Positions 1 to 8,120 of a stretch of 64,000 nt of DNA are shown here, piece after piece. Position 1 is the stretch's first letter. The number at the start of each line of letters is the position of its first letter. Under the pieces are notes generated by a model. The model ran no database searches, was not told where the DNA came from, and worked only from the letters and a program-made list of their open reading frames with translations. Both the position numbers and the translations under genes were made by a program. The stretch comes from Mesostigma viride (taxonomy: Eukaryota; Streptophyta; Mesostigmatophyceae; Mesostigmatales; Mesostigmataceae): positions 809,773 through 873,772 of the forward strand of contig RPFO01000131.1 of NCBI GenBank assembly GCA_009746045.1, given 5' to 3'.

Positions 1-332
1 TTTTGTGGAAGCTCGTTATCTTCTTTATTTTTGCCGCGGGTGCGCAGTCAGGCGTTTTGGCTGTTCGGGCCGATGTATTCTTTTTAAACAACAGGAGAAG
101 TCAGACCAGTCAGATTCCAGCGCTGAAGCTAACAAGTGTTATAGCGACAAATTATCTGAGCAGGCGCGACGCGATGGTTAATCACACGACGCGTTTATTG
201 AGTCCGAGTCGACTTTTGTGGTGATAAAAGATCATGGAAAATCTTGATGCGGACGAGGGCACGTGGAGTTGCCGTCCAGCGAGAGATGTTGATTGTGCAC
301 AACTTGGCTTGCGGTGATGATGACGTCCAATT
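1..332. other. left flank, no confident gene
   Basis: No gene can be supported here. A plus-strand reading from position 3 to 224 begins with a hydrophobic stretch (about residues 4-25) and could be the 3' end of a membrane protein that starts left of the window, but its composition degrades afterwards. Short frames between 234 and 320 end in three consecutive in-frame TGA codons at 315-323. Frames here may belong to the gene whose clear part starts at about 333, with a frameshift. Confidence 0.3.
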
Positions 333-443
333 ATGCAATGTGAACGCGCAAAGGTTCGGAACGCGATCATCGAGAAGTTGACGACTGAAATGAAGTACGA
401 CAAGATCCAAGACGCGCTCGATTACTGGATGGTAAAGATGCTA
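333..443 (+). pseudogene. 5' fragment of a viral gene split by the copia element
   Basis: This frame (ATG at 333, proposed) codes for about 37 residues rich in charged residues, containing EKLTTEMKYDKIQDALDYWM, and runs without a stop into the retrotransposon at 444. The same frame resumes right after the element at the duplicated TGCTA (6603-6607), so 333-443 and 6608-7027 were one gene before insertion. The protein is not recognised. The start is uncertain because in-frame stops lie just upstream and the real N-terminus may lie further left with a frameshift. Confidence 0.55.
439..443. repeat. target site duplication, left copy (TGCTA)
   Basis: The five bases TGCTA lie directly before the left LTR and recur at 6603-6607, one base after the right LTR. 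A 5-bp duplication is normal for Ty1/copia integrases. The one-base offset can be explained by the extra C at 6602, which is absent from the left LTR end. Confidence 0.7.
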
Positions 444-786
444 GAGTTGAGTAACTCTAGACCCTAGGGATCTGGCTCTAAGTTCTCCCATGGTCCGTCC
501 GCACGCCTCCCGCTAGCGTCCGCTAAGCCGCCGGCTATAATCCGGCGGTCCGACGCGGGCGACCGGTCTAAGGGCGGCGCTAGGGCCGGCGCCACCTAGG
601 CCCAGTCCGGGGCCTTATCCGGGTCAGTACGGACGGCTAGCTTGTCCACGGTTACGGCTAACCGGATAGGGTTTGCTGGCTAAGACATAAACCAGTGGTG
701 GGCCAGCTCCGACGGTAGTTCTCTGTGTTCACCTTATCCCAAGCTCAACGTGACCGACCGCCATAGCTGAGCCGGTCGGGCTTTAA
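444..786 (+). repeat. left LTR of copia-like element
   Basis: Begins GAGTTGAGTAACTCTAG and ends GGTCGGGCTTTAA, matching 6258-6601. The start carries the inverted repeat GAGTT-GAGT-AACTC. It does not show a strict TG...CA end. The LTR is GC-rich with many CCGG/GGCC palindromes. Differences from the right LTR are single-base indels. Confidence 0.88.
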
Positions 787-808
787 AACTTGTATTCATA
801 AAAATCCG

Positions 809-2257
809 ATGGCTTCCGGTACACCGGAGCCGCACGGGCGAACACACACAGATACGCCAAGTGGCGAGGCCGCAGGGTCCGTCCTGCCACGTTTTTAGTG
901 CGGACGAGGCCACGAGGTTGATGCAAACCCTCGTGCGCAACCGGAACTGGGCCAAGCAGTTCAAGCATCTCATGCTGGCTGCTGACGATGCACTAAATCG
1001 CGGCCTCTCAGCAAACGGAGGGTGCCCGCAGAATCTACCGGCCGACTATACGGCGGACGACGCAGCAGATTTTCTAGCTGCTTCAAGCGTCTGCGCGATG
1101 GACGCGCAGACAAAGATTCGGAGCTGATTGGCAAGTTCCGTGCAGTATTCTGCAGTACAACAAAGCACCCAAACATTGCCAATCTAGTTCGCATTGCGGA
1201 CGACAACAAACAAACCTGGGAAGTTTTTTACAACGGTCTAGATGCCCACTTGTCGCGGTCTAAGGAAGAGGCCGACGAGCAAGCCTTCAACGACTTCGAG
1301 GGCTATGCAGTTAATAAGGCAAATTTGCCCGGGGCTGCACGTGATTTCCAGGTCTTCGTGCACAAGCACAAGCTGCTAGATACTCTCAAGCCCATTTTCC
1401 TGTGCAATCGCTTTCTCAAGAAATGCGACCTGTCGTCGGATGTGCATCTGACCATAGCGACGGAACTCAAAAAGAAGAGTGCCGTCAGTTTCGACGAGGG
1501 CATGCTGTATTTGATTTCATGCTTCAAGAGTGCGCAGTCCAAGCCGGCTGCCTCGGCAGCTCTGCCATCCCTGCGCAAGGTGGATGCCGGCGCGTCTTCT
1601 TCTTCAGGCGCAGAGGCTCCAATTACGCGGTCGGAGCTTACGGCCATCCTGAAAAAGGTCGTCGGCCACGGTAACAACGGGGGCCAGCGAGGGCGCAAGC
1701 GCGGGCATGGTGGCGACGCCAAGCAGGGTGATCATCCCCCGGCCAAGCGGCAGCAGGGGGCGTCTACTGACCGCAAGCAACGCTGTGAGCGCTGCTTCGG
1801 ACGTCGCCATGTCCGGGATGAATGCCGAGTTCGCCCGGACCTGGAGCTCGAGGACAACCTTTGCCGCAAGTGCCACGACGTTCTGCGTGGTCACAGCGTG
1901 GAGGCGTGCAAGGCCAAGCGCATCGTCGTCCACGGCACACGCGAGGAGTGGGCAGAGCGACGGGCAGCACGAAAGTCAGGTGAGAGCACGCTCGATACCC
2001 CTTCTTTTGCTCAATGCGTCACGCTGAACCGGGCCGTCGTAGAGCCTGACGTCGTTCCTAAAAGCAACGTGACTGCATCCTCTGTCTCATTCCGTGATGT
2101 GCTCACGCAATCCGTTGATGCTGCTCTGGCTCTGTCGCGCCAGGATCACGTGCTTCCTGAGCACGGGTCTACAATGCGTGACCTAAGCAATGTGGTGTCT
2201 TCTAGGTCGGGTGTGTACAACGCCGAGCGACCAAGCACTACTGCAGCACCCAGCTAG
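809..2257 (+). CDS. copia-like gag polyprotein, frameshifted
   Basis: Nucleocapsid/capsid protein of the retrotransposon. The most likely start is ATG 809; the frame then has to change near 890 and back near 1110, so the gene carries two compensating indels. The main open part (from about 1105) has a helical capsid-like region, a basic low-complexity stretch, and two zinc-knuckle-like motifs: CERCFGRRHVRDEC (CX2CX4HX4C) near 1790-1832 and CRKCHDVLRGHSVEAC (CX2CX6HX4C) near 1863-1910. Zinc knuckles bind the element RNA in virus-like particles. It ends 20 bases before pol, which is in another frame. Confidence 0.75.
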
Positions 2258-2277
2258 ATACTGGGGCGGTTGGGCCT

Positions 2278-5200
2278 ATGAGGAATGCTGTGACAGTGCA
2301 AGAGAATGCTGGGCGGGCAGATGTTCTCGGTACACACCACCCTAGTGTGGATCTTCACATTGGCAAGGTGCTCACACGGGCGGCCTTTCGTGCAGCCTCT
2401 GAAGCTGCCCAGTTAGCCAATGTCACTACCCCAGTAGTCACCCCACCTGTTGAGAATCCTGACAATGCCACTGCACCTCAGGCTGTCACCCTGAAACTGT
2501 TAGCATACCAGATGCACCGTGCATACGGGCATGAGGCCCAAGCAGAGGTAGAGGGGGCACACATGTTAGGGGCACCTTTATACAATGAGCTGAAGAATGT
2601 GCGTGCTCAGTGTCCTGCCTGCATCAAGATCAGGAAGAAGTCGCGTAGGCGGCATGCCAAGACTCCACCCTTGGAGCGAGGGTACCTTGTGGGGGATGTC
2701 ATGCACATGGAAGGGGGGGACACCTATTTCATAGTCAAGGATAGGTTCAGCAAGGCCACCTACATTGAGCCGCTGCCTCACATGTTTGAGGCTGACCTGC
2801 ACAGGGCTATCAAGATCAGCCTGGCTTTCTTTCATCCCGTAGTGGAGCTCATGCTAGACCAGCAGTTCCGCTGTGTGCAAGGTTTGCCGGGGATGGAGGC
2901 CGTGGTCATCGTGGGGCGTGAGGATCACGGCAATATGGGCATGATAGATCGCACTGTAAGCTATGTCAAGACTGTGGCAGCCAAGCGACAGGATAACCCA
3001 CATGGCAAATCCTACGCGGTCAAGACGGCGTGGTGCAAGGAGCTCATGCATGTGTGCAACCATAGGCACGTGCTTGATGTCAAGGGCTTTGGGCTAGTCA
3101 CGCCTCGGGGGCTGTCAGCGGGCACCTACTCACCCGAGGTAGTAGAGGCATACCAACAGCATCTACAGGATACCGCCGCCAAGCTGCGGCTCAAGGATGC
3201 CACGCTGCCTGATTTGTCTAGCGCTTTTGAGGTCGGGCAGTTGGTCATGTTCCACAAGGAGAGCTCGCCCAGCGGCAAACGGGGCACCATGCAGGGGCCT
3301 GGGGCCATCACAAAGTTAGACTGGCCGCTGCGGGTCATAGACATAGAGTGGAATGATCGGGTGTATAGGGTACCATGGGCATCGGTGGCAGGCTATAAGC
3401 AAGGGGATAGCATGGAGAGTGAGCTGGCAGCCAACAGGGCACTGGGGTGGGTAGTGAAGGATAATGCGCCTGTCGTAGCATCTGAGGTGGTACCCCACGG
3501 GTCGCTCCCAGGGGCAGACACAGCTACACCCCCCCCCTCCCCTGGGCCCCAATATGACCCCGTGGATGGGTGGGATGAGGATGGGGTGGGTTTGACGGGA
3601 CCTAGTGCACGTAGTGACTCACCTCCTGTGCTAGCCACGGATAATGTGGGAGGCCCGCCTAGCGTGGCCTCGCCGGAGGGTCAGGGTCCTGCCCATGCGC
3701 CTCGCCCACCTAGGGACCTGGCTTCAACGGTCACGGCCTTGTGGCGTGCTCAGGCGCTTAAAGCGAAAGCTGCATCAGGGGTGGCTCAGGTCAAAACTCT
3801 CTCACAGGGGGTCAGGCCGGTTAAGTCAGCCTTGTTTCCTACGTGTAGACCGTGGCAGCTGGTGGCTGTGGACACGCAAGCATCCGTGTCTATTATCTCT
3901 CGTCGGGCAGCCACCCTGTATCCAGTGCTAGAGTCGCCGTACAAATCGGTGACCGACTTTGCAGGCACTTCGGCATATCAAGTTACCGGGATGGTGGTGC
4001 TGCCGGTGTTGGGCATTGACACGCCGTTTCACGTCGTGGATGGCTACGAGGATGTGGCCTTGCTGGGCGAACCTTTCGTATCATACCCGGGGTTCTCAGT
4101 GTCCGCTGACTTGCTGTCAGTCGCGGGGGTGGGCAGCATCCCGCTTCGCGAGTACCACGCTCCATTGGGGGTGGTGGTCGGGCAGCCCGGCGTCGTGCGG
4201 CGCTTACCGATGGCGGCGTTTGCCACACCGCCGCTCGTACAGTCCATCATTCAGCCTCAGGATTGGCACCCGCGCAGCTTCGGCCTCCACTCACACTCAC
4301 TGGCGGCGGATAGCCCTGTGACGTGGGAGCAACTTGTCCTGGACTGTCAAGATCCTCTCAAGTTTGCTCTGTGGCGCGACGCGTTCATTCGAGCCAAGGA
4401 GCAGTGGCGAGAGCGCGAGGTCTACCGAGGATTGGAGAATGTGCCAGCCGGGGCCACGCGGTTGCGGTTGAAGTTCGTGCTCACCTACAAGCCGGACGAG
4501 ACCAACTCTTCGGTGGTGTTCCGGGTCAGGCCCGTGGTCACGGAGACGAAGGGGTCCTCCCCGCTGGACGCCAAGGATCTTTATACCCCTGGGCTCAACC
4601 ATGTTTCGCATCGGCTACTGACGGTCATTTACTTGGGCAAGCGGAACGCGGGCAAGGACTACGGGATGTGGTGCGGTGACTTTCAGCGGGCATTCCTCCA
4701 CAGCGACGCTGGGGTCGCGCAGCAAACATGGCAAGGCACCCGCTACGTGGTGAAGGTCCCGGTGGTCTGGCAGGATGGCACCATTGGCAGCGAGTATATC
4801 GAGCTGTTGACAGGGGTGGAGGGGCTGCAGAGCTCTCCCATCATCTTCCGCATATCCGCGGAGGAGGTCTTGCAGAACTTAGGGGCCACGTACCATCGCG
4901 CGGATCCTAATTTCTTTGTGGTCCCCACCGGCGTCCCTGGCGAGCCAGCCCTCTTCGTGTGGCATGGCGATGACTTCAAGCTGGTGGCACCTCGCACCTT
5001 TGCTACCCAGTTTCTTGCTGCAGTGGCGGCTAAGTTTCCCCTGGGCAGGGCGGTGGATCATGAGGAGGGTAAACCCGTGGTGTTTTGCGGCGTGCAGTCT
5101 ACGTTGCAGCGGGATTCGCGTTCTGGCGAATGGGTCATGCACATGCAGGATAGCCGCAACTATGTGGTTGACCTGCTGGCCGACCTCCCGTCCCCGCTGT

Positions 5201-5880
5201 TGGCAACCCATGGGCCCTCGGTTAAGGGCAAGCTCGGGTGGTTGGCGGACACGGTGGCACCTGATTTGGCGGTGCTCGCTCGCCTGCCCGATGATGTGCT
5301 GGAAGGACTAGGGTCCATCCATGTTCGGCGGCAGCTGGCCATGACGCCCGGCATTGTGCTTCGTGGGCTCGATTGCTCACAGCCGGTGCACCTCGAGATA
5401 GTGACGGATGCTAATCTAGAGACGCGCACAGTCAGCCAAGTGCGGGCCCGCATGGGGGCACTGTTCTTTATTAGCAATGAGGGACAGCCTGGCATGTTGT
5501 TAGATTGGTACTCGCGCTTGCACAGCCGCATTGCCACTAGCCCCAACACGGCTGAATGCCGGGGCATTGTTTCAGCTATCTCACATGGCATGTGGCTGCG
5601 GTACTTGCTGGGTTGGGTATTTGGCTCGTGTGGGTTCACTCTTCACTGGACTAGCACGGTGCACACTGACTCACAAAGTTGTTTGGCCTTCCTGGACAAT
5701 CCCTATGCGCGGTCACAGGACGTTGATTACCTCGTACTCGCTGAGGCGGCCTCCTGCGTCACGCGTCTCCAGCACATCGCGGATGAACTCAATCCCGCGG
5801 ATGCACTCACCAAGGAGGCGCGGGAGGCTGCCCCGCAGTACGCAGTGTTGCGCAAGCGCATGACGATGCAACACCCGTGA
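2278..5880 (+). CDS. copia-like pol polyprotein (IN, PR-like, RT, RNase H)
   Basis: A 1200-codon open frame. Integrase zinc-binding HHCC remnants are at about residues 78-116 (MHRAYGHEA, CPACIKIRK), followed by the catalytic core with Asp140 (GDVMHMEGG) and Asp194 (LMLDQQF); the third acidic residue seems to be Asp224 in NMGMIDRTV, where copia has Glu. A retropepsin-like segment follows at about 525-605 (VDTQASVSI, LLGEPF), with DTQ instead of DTG. Reverse transcriptase has GDFQRAFL (Asp801) and HGDDFK (Asp898-899, replacing YVDD). RNase H has Asp1044, Glu1093, Asp1131 and Asp1175 (NPADALTK). The order IN-PR-RT-RH differs from the usual copia order PR-IN-RT-RH. A glycine/proline-rich linker lies at about 410-480. 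Confidence 0.85.
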   Translation: MRNAVTVQENAGRADVLGTHHPSVDLHIGKVLTRAAFRAASEAAQLANVTTPVVTPPVENPDNATAPQAVTLKLLAYQMHRAYGHEAQAEVEGAHMLGAPLYNELKNVRAQCPACIKIRKKSRRRHAKTPPLERGYLVGDVMHMEGGDTYFIVKDRFSKATYIEPLPHMFEADLHRAIKISLAFFHPVVELMLDQQFRCVQGLPGMEAVVIVGREDHGNMGMIDRTVSYVKTVAAKRQDNPHGKSYAVKTAWCKELMHVCNHRHVLDVKGFGLVTPRGLSAGTYSPEVVEAYQQHLQDTAAKLRLKDATLPDLSSAFEVGQLVMFHKESSPSGKRGTMQGPGAITKLDWPLRVIDIEWNDRVYRVPWASVAGYKQGDSMESELAANRALGWVVKDNAPVVASEVVPHGSLPGADTATPPPSPGPQYDPVDGWDEDGVGLTGPSARSDSPPVLATDNVGGPPSVASPEGQGPAHAPRPPRDLASTVTALWRAQALKAKAASGVAQVKTLSQGVRPVKSALFPTCRPWQLVAVDTQASVSIISRRAATLYPVLESPYKSVTDFAGTSAYQVTGMVVLPVLGIDTPFHVVDGYEDVALLGEPFVSYPGFSVSADLLSVAGVGSIPLREYHAPLGVVVGQPGVVRRLPMAAFATPPLVQSIIQPQDWHPRSFGLHSHSLAADSPVTWEQLVLDCQDPLKFALWRDAFIRAKEQWREREVYRGLENVPAGATRLRLKFVLTYKPDETNSSVVFRVRPVVTETKGSSPLDAKDLYTPGLNHVSHRLLTVIYLGKRNAGKDYGMWCGDFQRAFLHSDAGVAQQTWQGTRYVVKVPVVWQDGTIGSEYIELLTGVEGLQSSPIIFRISAEEVLQNLGATYHRADPNFFVVPTGVPGEPALFVWHGDDFKLVAPRTFATQFLAAVAAKFPLGRAVDHEEGKPVVFCGVQSTLQRDSRSGEWVMHMQDSRNYVVDLLADLPSPLLATHGPSVKGKLGWLADTVAPDLAVLARLPDDVLEGLGSIHVRRQLAMTPGIVLRGLDCSQPVHLEIVTDANLETRTVSQVRARMGALFFISNEGQPGMLLDWYSRLHSRIATSPNTAECRGIVSAISHGMWLRYLLGWVFGSCGFTLHWTSTVHTDSQSCLAFLDNPYARSQDVDYLVLAEAASCVTRLQHIADELNPADALTKEAREAAPQYAVLRKRMTMQHP

Positions 5881-6257
5881 GCCACACAGGGTTACGGCTC
5901 GGGCGCTTTATGAATACAGCCATAACTCACCCTGTGTTGCTAGCATTCACGAATATCATGGTGGTAGTTTTTTTTGCTTGTCATGACCATACCCTAGCCA
6001 CGTTGGACGGTGCCTTGGGCCCGTCGGCGGGTCACTGGTCCTAATAAATGGGTCACCTTTTGTCTGGTGGCATCGTTGTTTTTTTCTCGATACTTATTAC
6101 ATCACTATTCATGTGTGATCACAAGGGCGCGGATCGATACCGTGGTGATTTTGACGGCCTTGAGGCCCCCTTGAGTTCCCTACCTTAGAGGGTTTTGTAT
6201 GGTCTGCATTTGATGTAATTATTTTGATAATTAATCAAAGAACAAAAGAGTATGTCG
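5881..6257 (+). other. 3' untranslated region of copia-like element
   Basis: No gene. It holds poly-T runs and an AT-rich end; a purine-rich stretch, AAAGAACAAAAGAG, lies just before the right LTR and may be the polypurine tract. The sequence TTTATGAATACA near 5907-5918 is the inverse of TGTATTCATAAA just after the left LTR (near 790-801), so the internal ends carry a short inverted repeat. Confidence 0.5.
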
Positions 6258-6601
6258 GAGTTGAGTAACTCTAGAGCCCTAGGATCTGGCTCTAAGTTCC
6301 CCATGTCCGTCCGCACGCCTCCCGCTAGCGTCCGCTAAGCCGCCGGCTATAATCCGGCGGTCCGACGCGGGCGACCGGTCTAAGGGCGGCGCCTAGGGCC
6401 GGCGCCACCTAGGCCCCAGTCCGGGGCCTTATCCGGGTCAGTACGGACGGCTAGCTTGTCCCACGGTTACGGCTAACCGGATAGGGTTTGCTGGCTAAGA
6501 CATAAACCAGTGGTGGGCCAGCTCCGACGGTAGTTCTCTGTGTTCACCTTATCCCAAGCTCAACGTGACCGACCGCCATAGCTGAGCCGGTCGGGCTTTA
6601 A
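6258..6601 (+). repeat. right LTR of copia-like element
   Basis: Direct repeat of 444-786, 344 bp, differing by a handful of one-base indels. It is followed by one extra C and the TGCTA target duplication. Confidence 0.88.
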
Positions 6602-6602
6602 C

Positions 6603-6607
6603 TGCTA
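6603..6607. repeat. target site duplication, right copy (TGCTA)
   Basis: Second copy of the TGCTA found at 439-443. Reading from its CTA codon keeps the frame of the 5' fragment of the interrupted gene. Confidence 0.7.
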
Positions 6608-7027
6608 GGGCACCCCGTTCCGACAAGAGATCAGATACTTGCCATAAAAATGCGTAACGAACCGTGTCTTCAAGACCCTGTCCCTTGCGAAAAACAAGTA
6701 GAAGAACTTATCAACACCTTGAACGGAATCAAAGAAAAAGGAGGCAGCGTTCGCGATTTTGTCGAGATGAAACTCTGTAGAGGCGACGACTGCAATCCAG
6801 ATCTCCGAAGTTCCGTTAAGAAAGAACTCGGAATGCCGACGGTTTCGATAACGCCGCAGGATTCTGTACAAATCACCTCTCCTTTGCTGTTAAGGGTGCG
6901 CGTACGACTCGATGAAGAATTATTCCTCGTAGTCGCATACCACGTCGAGAAAAAATGGAAGAGGGCTTGGGCGATTTTGCAAGTCTGCCATCTGAACTAC
7001 GAAACCGCGTTTTTTCAGAGGTTTTGA
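6605..7027 (+). pseudogene. 3' fragment of the viral gene split by the copia element
   Basis: This open frame continues the 333-443 fragment after removal of the element and one target copy. It codes for about 140 residues with a charged N-terminal half, a Cys-containing stretch (PCLQDPVPCEKQVEELI, KLCRGDDCNPDL) and a hydrophobic stretch near its end. No family is recognised. Its last 70 bases overlap the start of the F-box-like gene in another frame, so its true C-terminus may be earlier and the overlap may reflect a frameshift in the AAAAAA run near 6949. Confidence 0.5.
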
Positions 7028-8083
7028 AAAACAACAGAGGAGATGCCGCATTTCTCGGCATGACGTCCAAGACCATGATGAGCGAAATCTGGCCCGTTCT
7101 CAAAGCGGATATTTTCGAGTGCCCGGCAGAGTTCAGCGACCTCATCAAAGCGCAATGGAAACAGAAGTTTTCGTTCGAGAAAAAGACTTGCGTTCGATTC
7201 GTCGTCTACGATGTCGTCGACGCGCAATGGGAGGTGGTGGGCGACTTCGGAGGAGTCGGTTATCAAGACGGTATCCCCACAGTCGTCATCGAGTGGAGAA
7301 ACGTTGTTCGGTTCCTCAAGTATAGACCCGGGATCGATGTGATCATTTTCGAGGCGGCAACGATGAGGAAGACGGGATGCCTGTCTCTTTTTCACCACGA
7401 GTACGCGGTCGTACTGGCGCTGCTCCACATTTTTCGATGGATCCGAACCTACCCTTGCGACTTGATGGTCGTTTTCCCGGAGAAAAAACATACCGTCGAG
7501 ACGAAACTCGCGCAGTCCCGTCTAGAGGCCGCTTCTTTTCACCGGCCTTACTCCCACCTCGTTCTCGCGAACTCTAACCGGATCCTGTTCGAAGGGCCGA
7601 AAGTTGTGATGTTCGGAAAGGGCCAGGACGCGAAAAACACGTTTCGGTCCGTGGATCCTAAGAACATGCTCAAGTTCGCAGTGCCTGCGGGGACGCTTCT
7701 GCACATCGACAGTGGAGCCGAAGAATATGTCCTCCCGAGGCTTCAAGAGGGGTTTTTTGACATGGTCTTCTCCAACCACGACTGAAGGCCGATGTGCTCG
7801 TGGGATCCCTCCAACGAAAGGCATGGTCTTCTTGTCGGGCAGCGGGAACTTCCGCATCCAAAGCGGGCGTACATTCATCGTTCTCCCCGTGAACAACAGG
7901 GCTTCGGTGACCTTTGAAGAAGATGAGAAGGACATCCAGCCCAGCGAGATCGCGTATTGGGTCGAGGGGGCTTGGCTGAGCAAAGACTTTTTCACAAAGG
8001 TGAAGGGCAGGACTCTGAAGGATAGCGAGAAAGATGCCATCCTCCGTCGAGTGACGTTGGTTATGGAACCAGTTAAAGTGTAA
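6955..8083 (+). CDS. F-box-like protein, probably frameshifted near 7780
   Basis: The N-terminus (residues 8-45) has the F-box pattern LPSELRNRVFSEVL followed by a second helix; F-box proteins in giant viruses usually recruit substrates to host SCF ubiquitin ligases. The first frame stops at 7785 after 276 residues. The downstream frame 7786-8083 carries coding-like sequence (GSGNFRIQSGRTFIVLPVNN) up to a stop at 8083 and has no good start of its own except ATG 7823, so the two are probably one protein of about 375 residues broken by a frameshift near 7780. The alternative is two genes. The F-box assignment rests on a short motif. Confidence 0.5.
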
Positions 8084-8096
8084 ATTTTTTTATGCA

Positions 8097-8111
8097 TGTA
8101 TAATACATATC
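8097..8111 (+). promoter_or_regulatory. TATA-like element upstream of fibre-like gene A
   Basis: TGTATAATACATATC lies 10-25 bases before the ATG at 8121. Similar AT-rich boxes stand at the same distance before the capsid genes and fibre gene B, suggesting a shared late promoter. Confidence 0.4.
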
Positions 8112-8120
8112 ACTTTCAAC

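Larger units (their letters stand above)
444..6601 (+). mobile_element. Ty1/copia-like LTR retrotransposon
   Basis: A complete 6.2-kb LTR element: two nearly identical direct repeats of 343/344 bp (444-786 and 6258-6601), a gag-like ORF with zinc knuckles and a 1200-codon pol with integrase, retropepsin-like, reverse transcriptase and RNase H segments. The RNase H and RT style is Ty1/copia. It interrupts a viral gene in phase with a TGCTA duplication, so it landed after the viral DNA entered a chromosome where retroelements integrate. The LTRs differ only by a few single-base indels, mostly in short homopolymers, so the insertion is young or the differences are sequencing errors. Confidence 0.9.
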
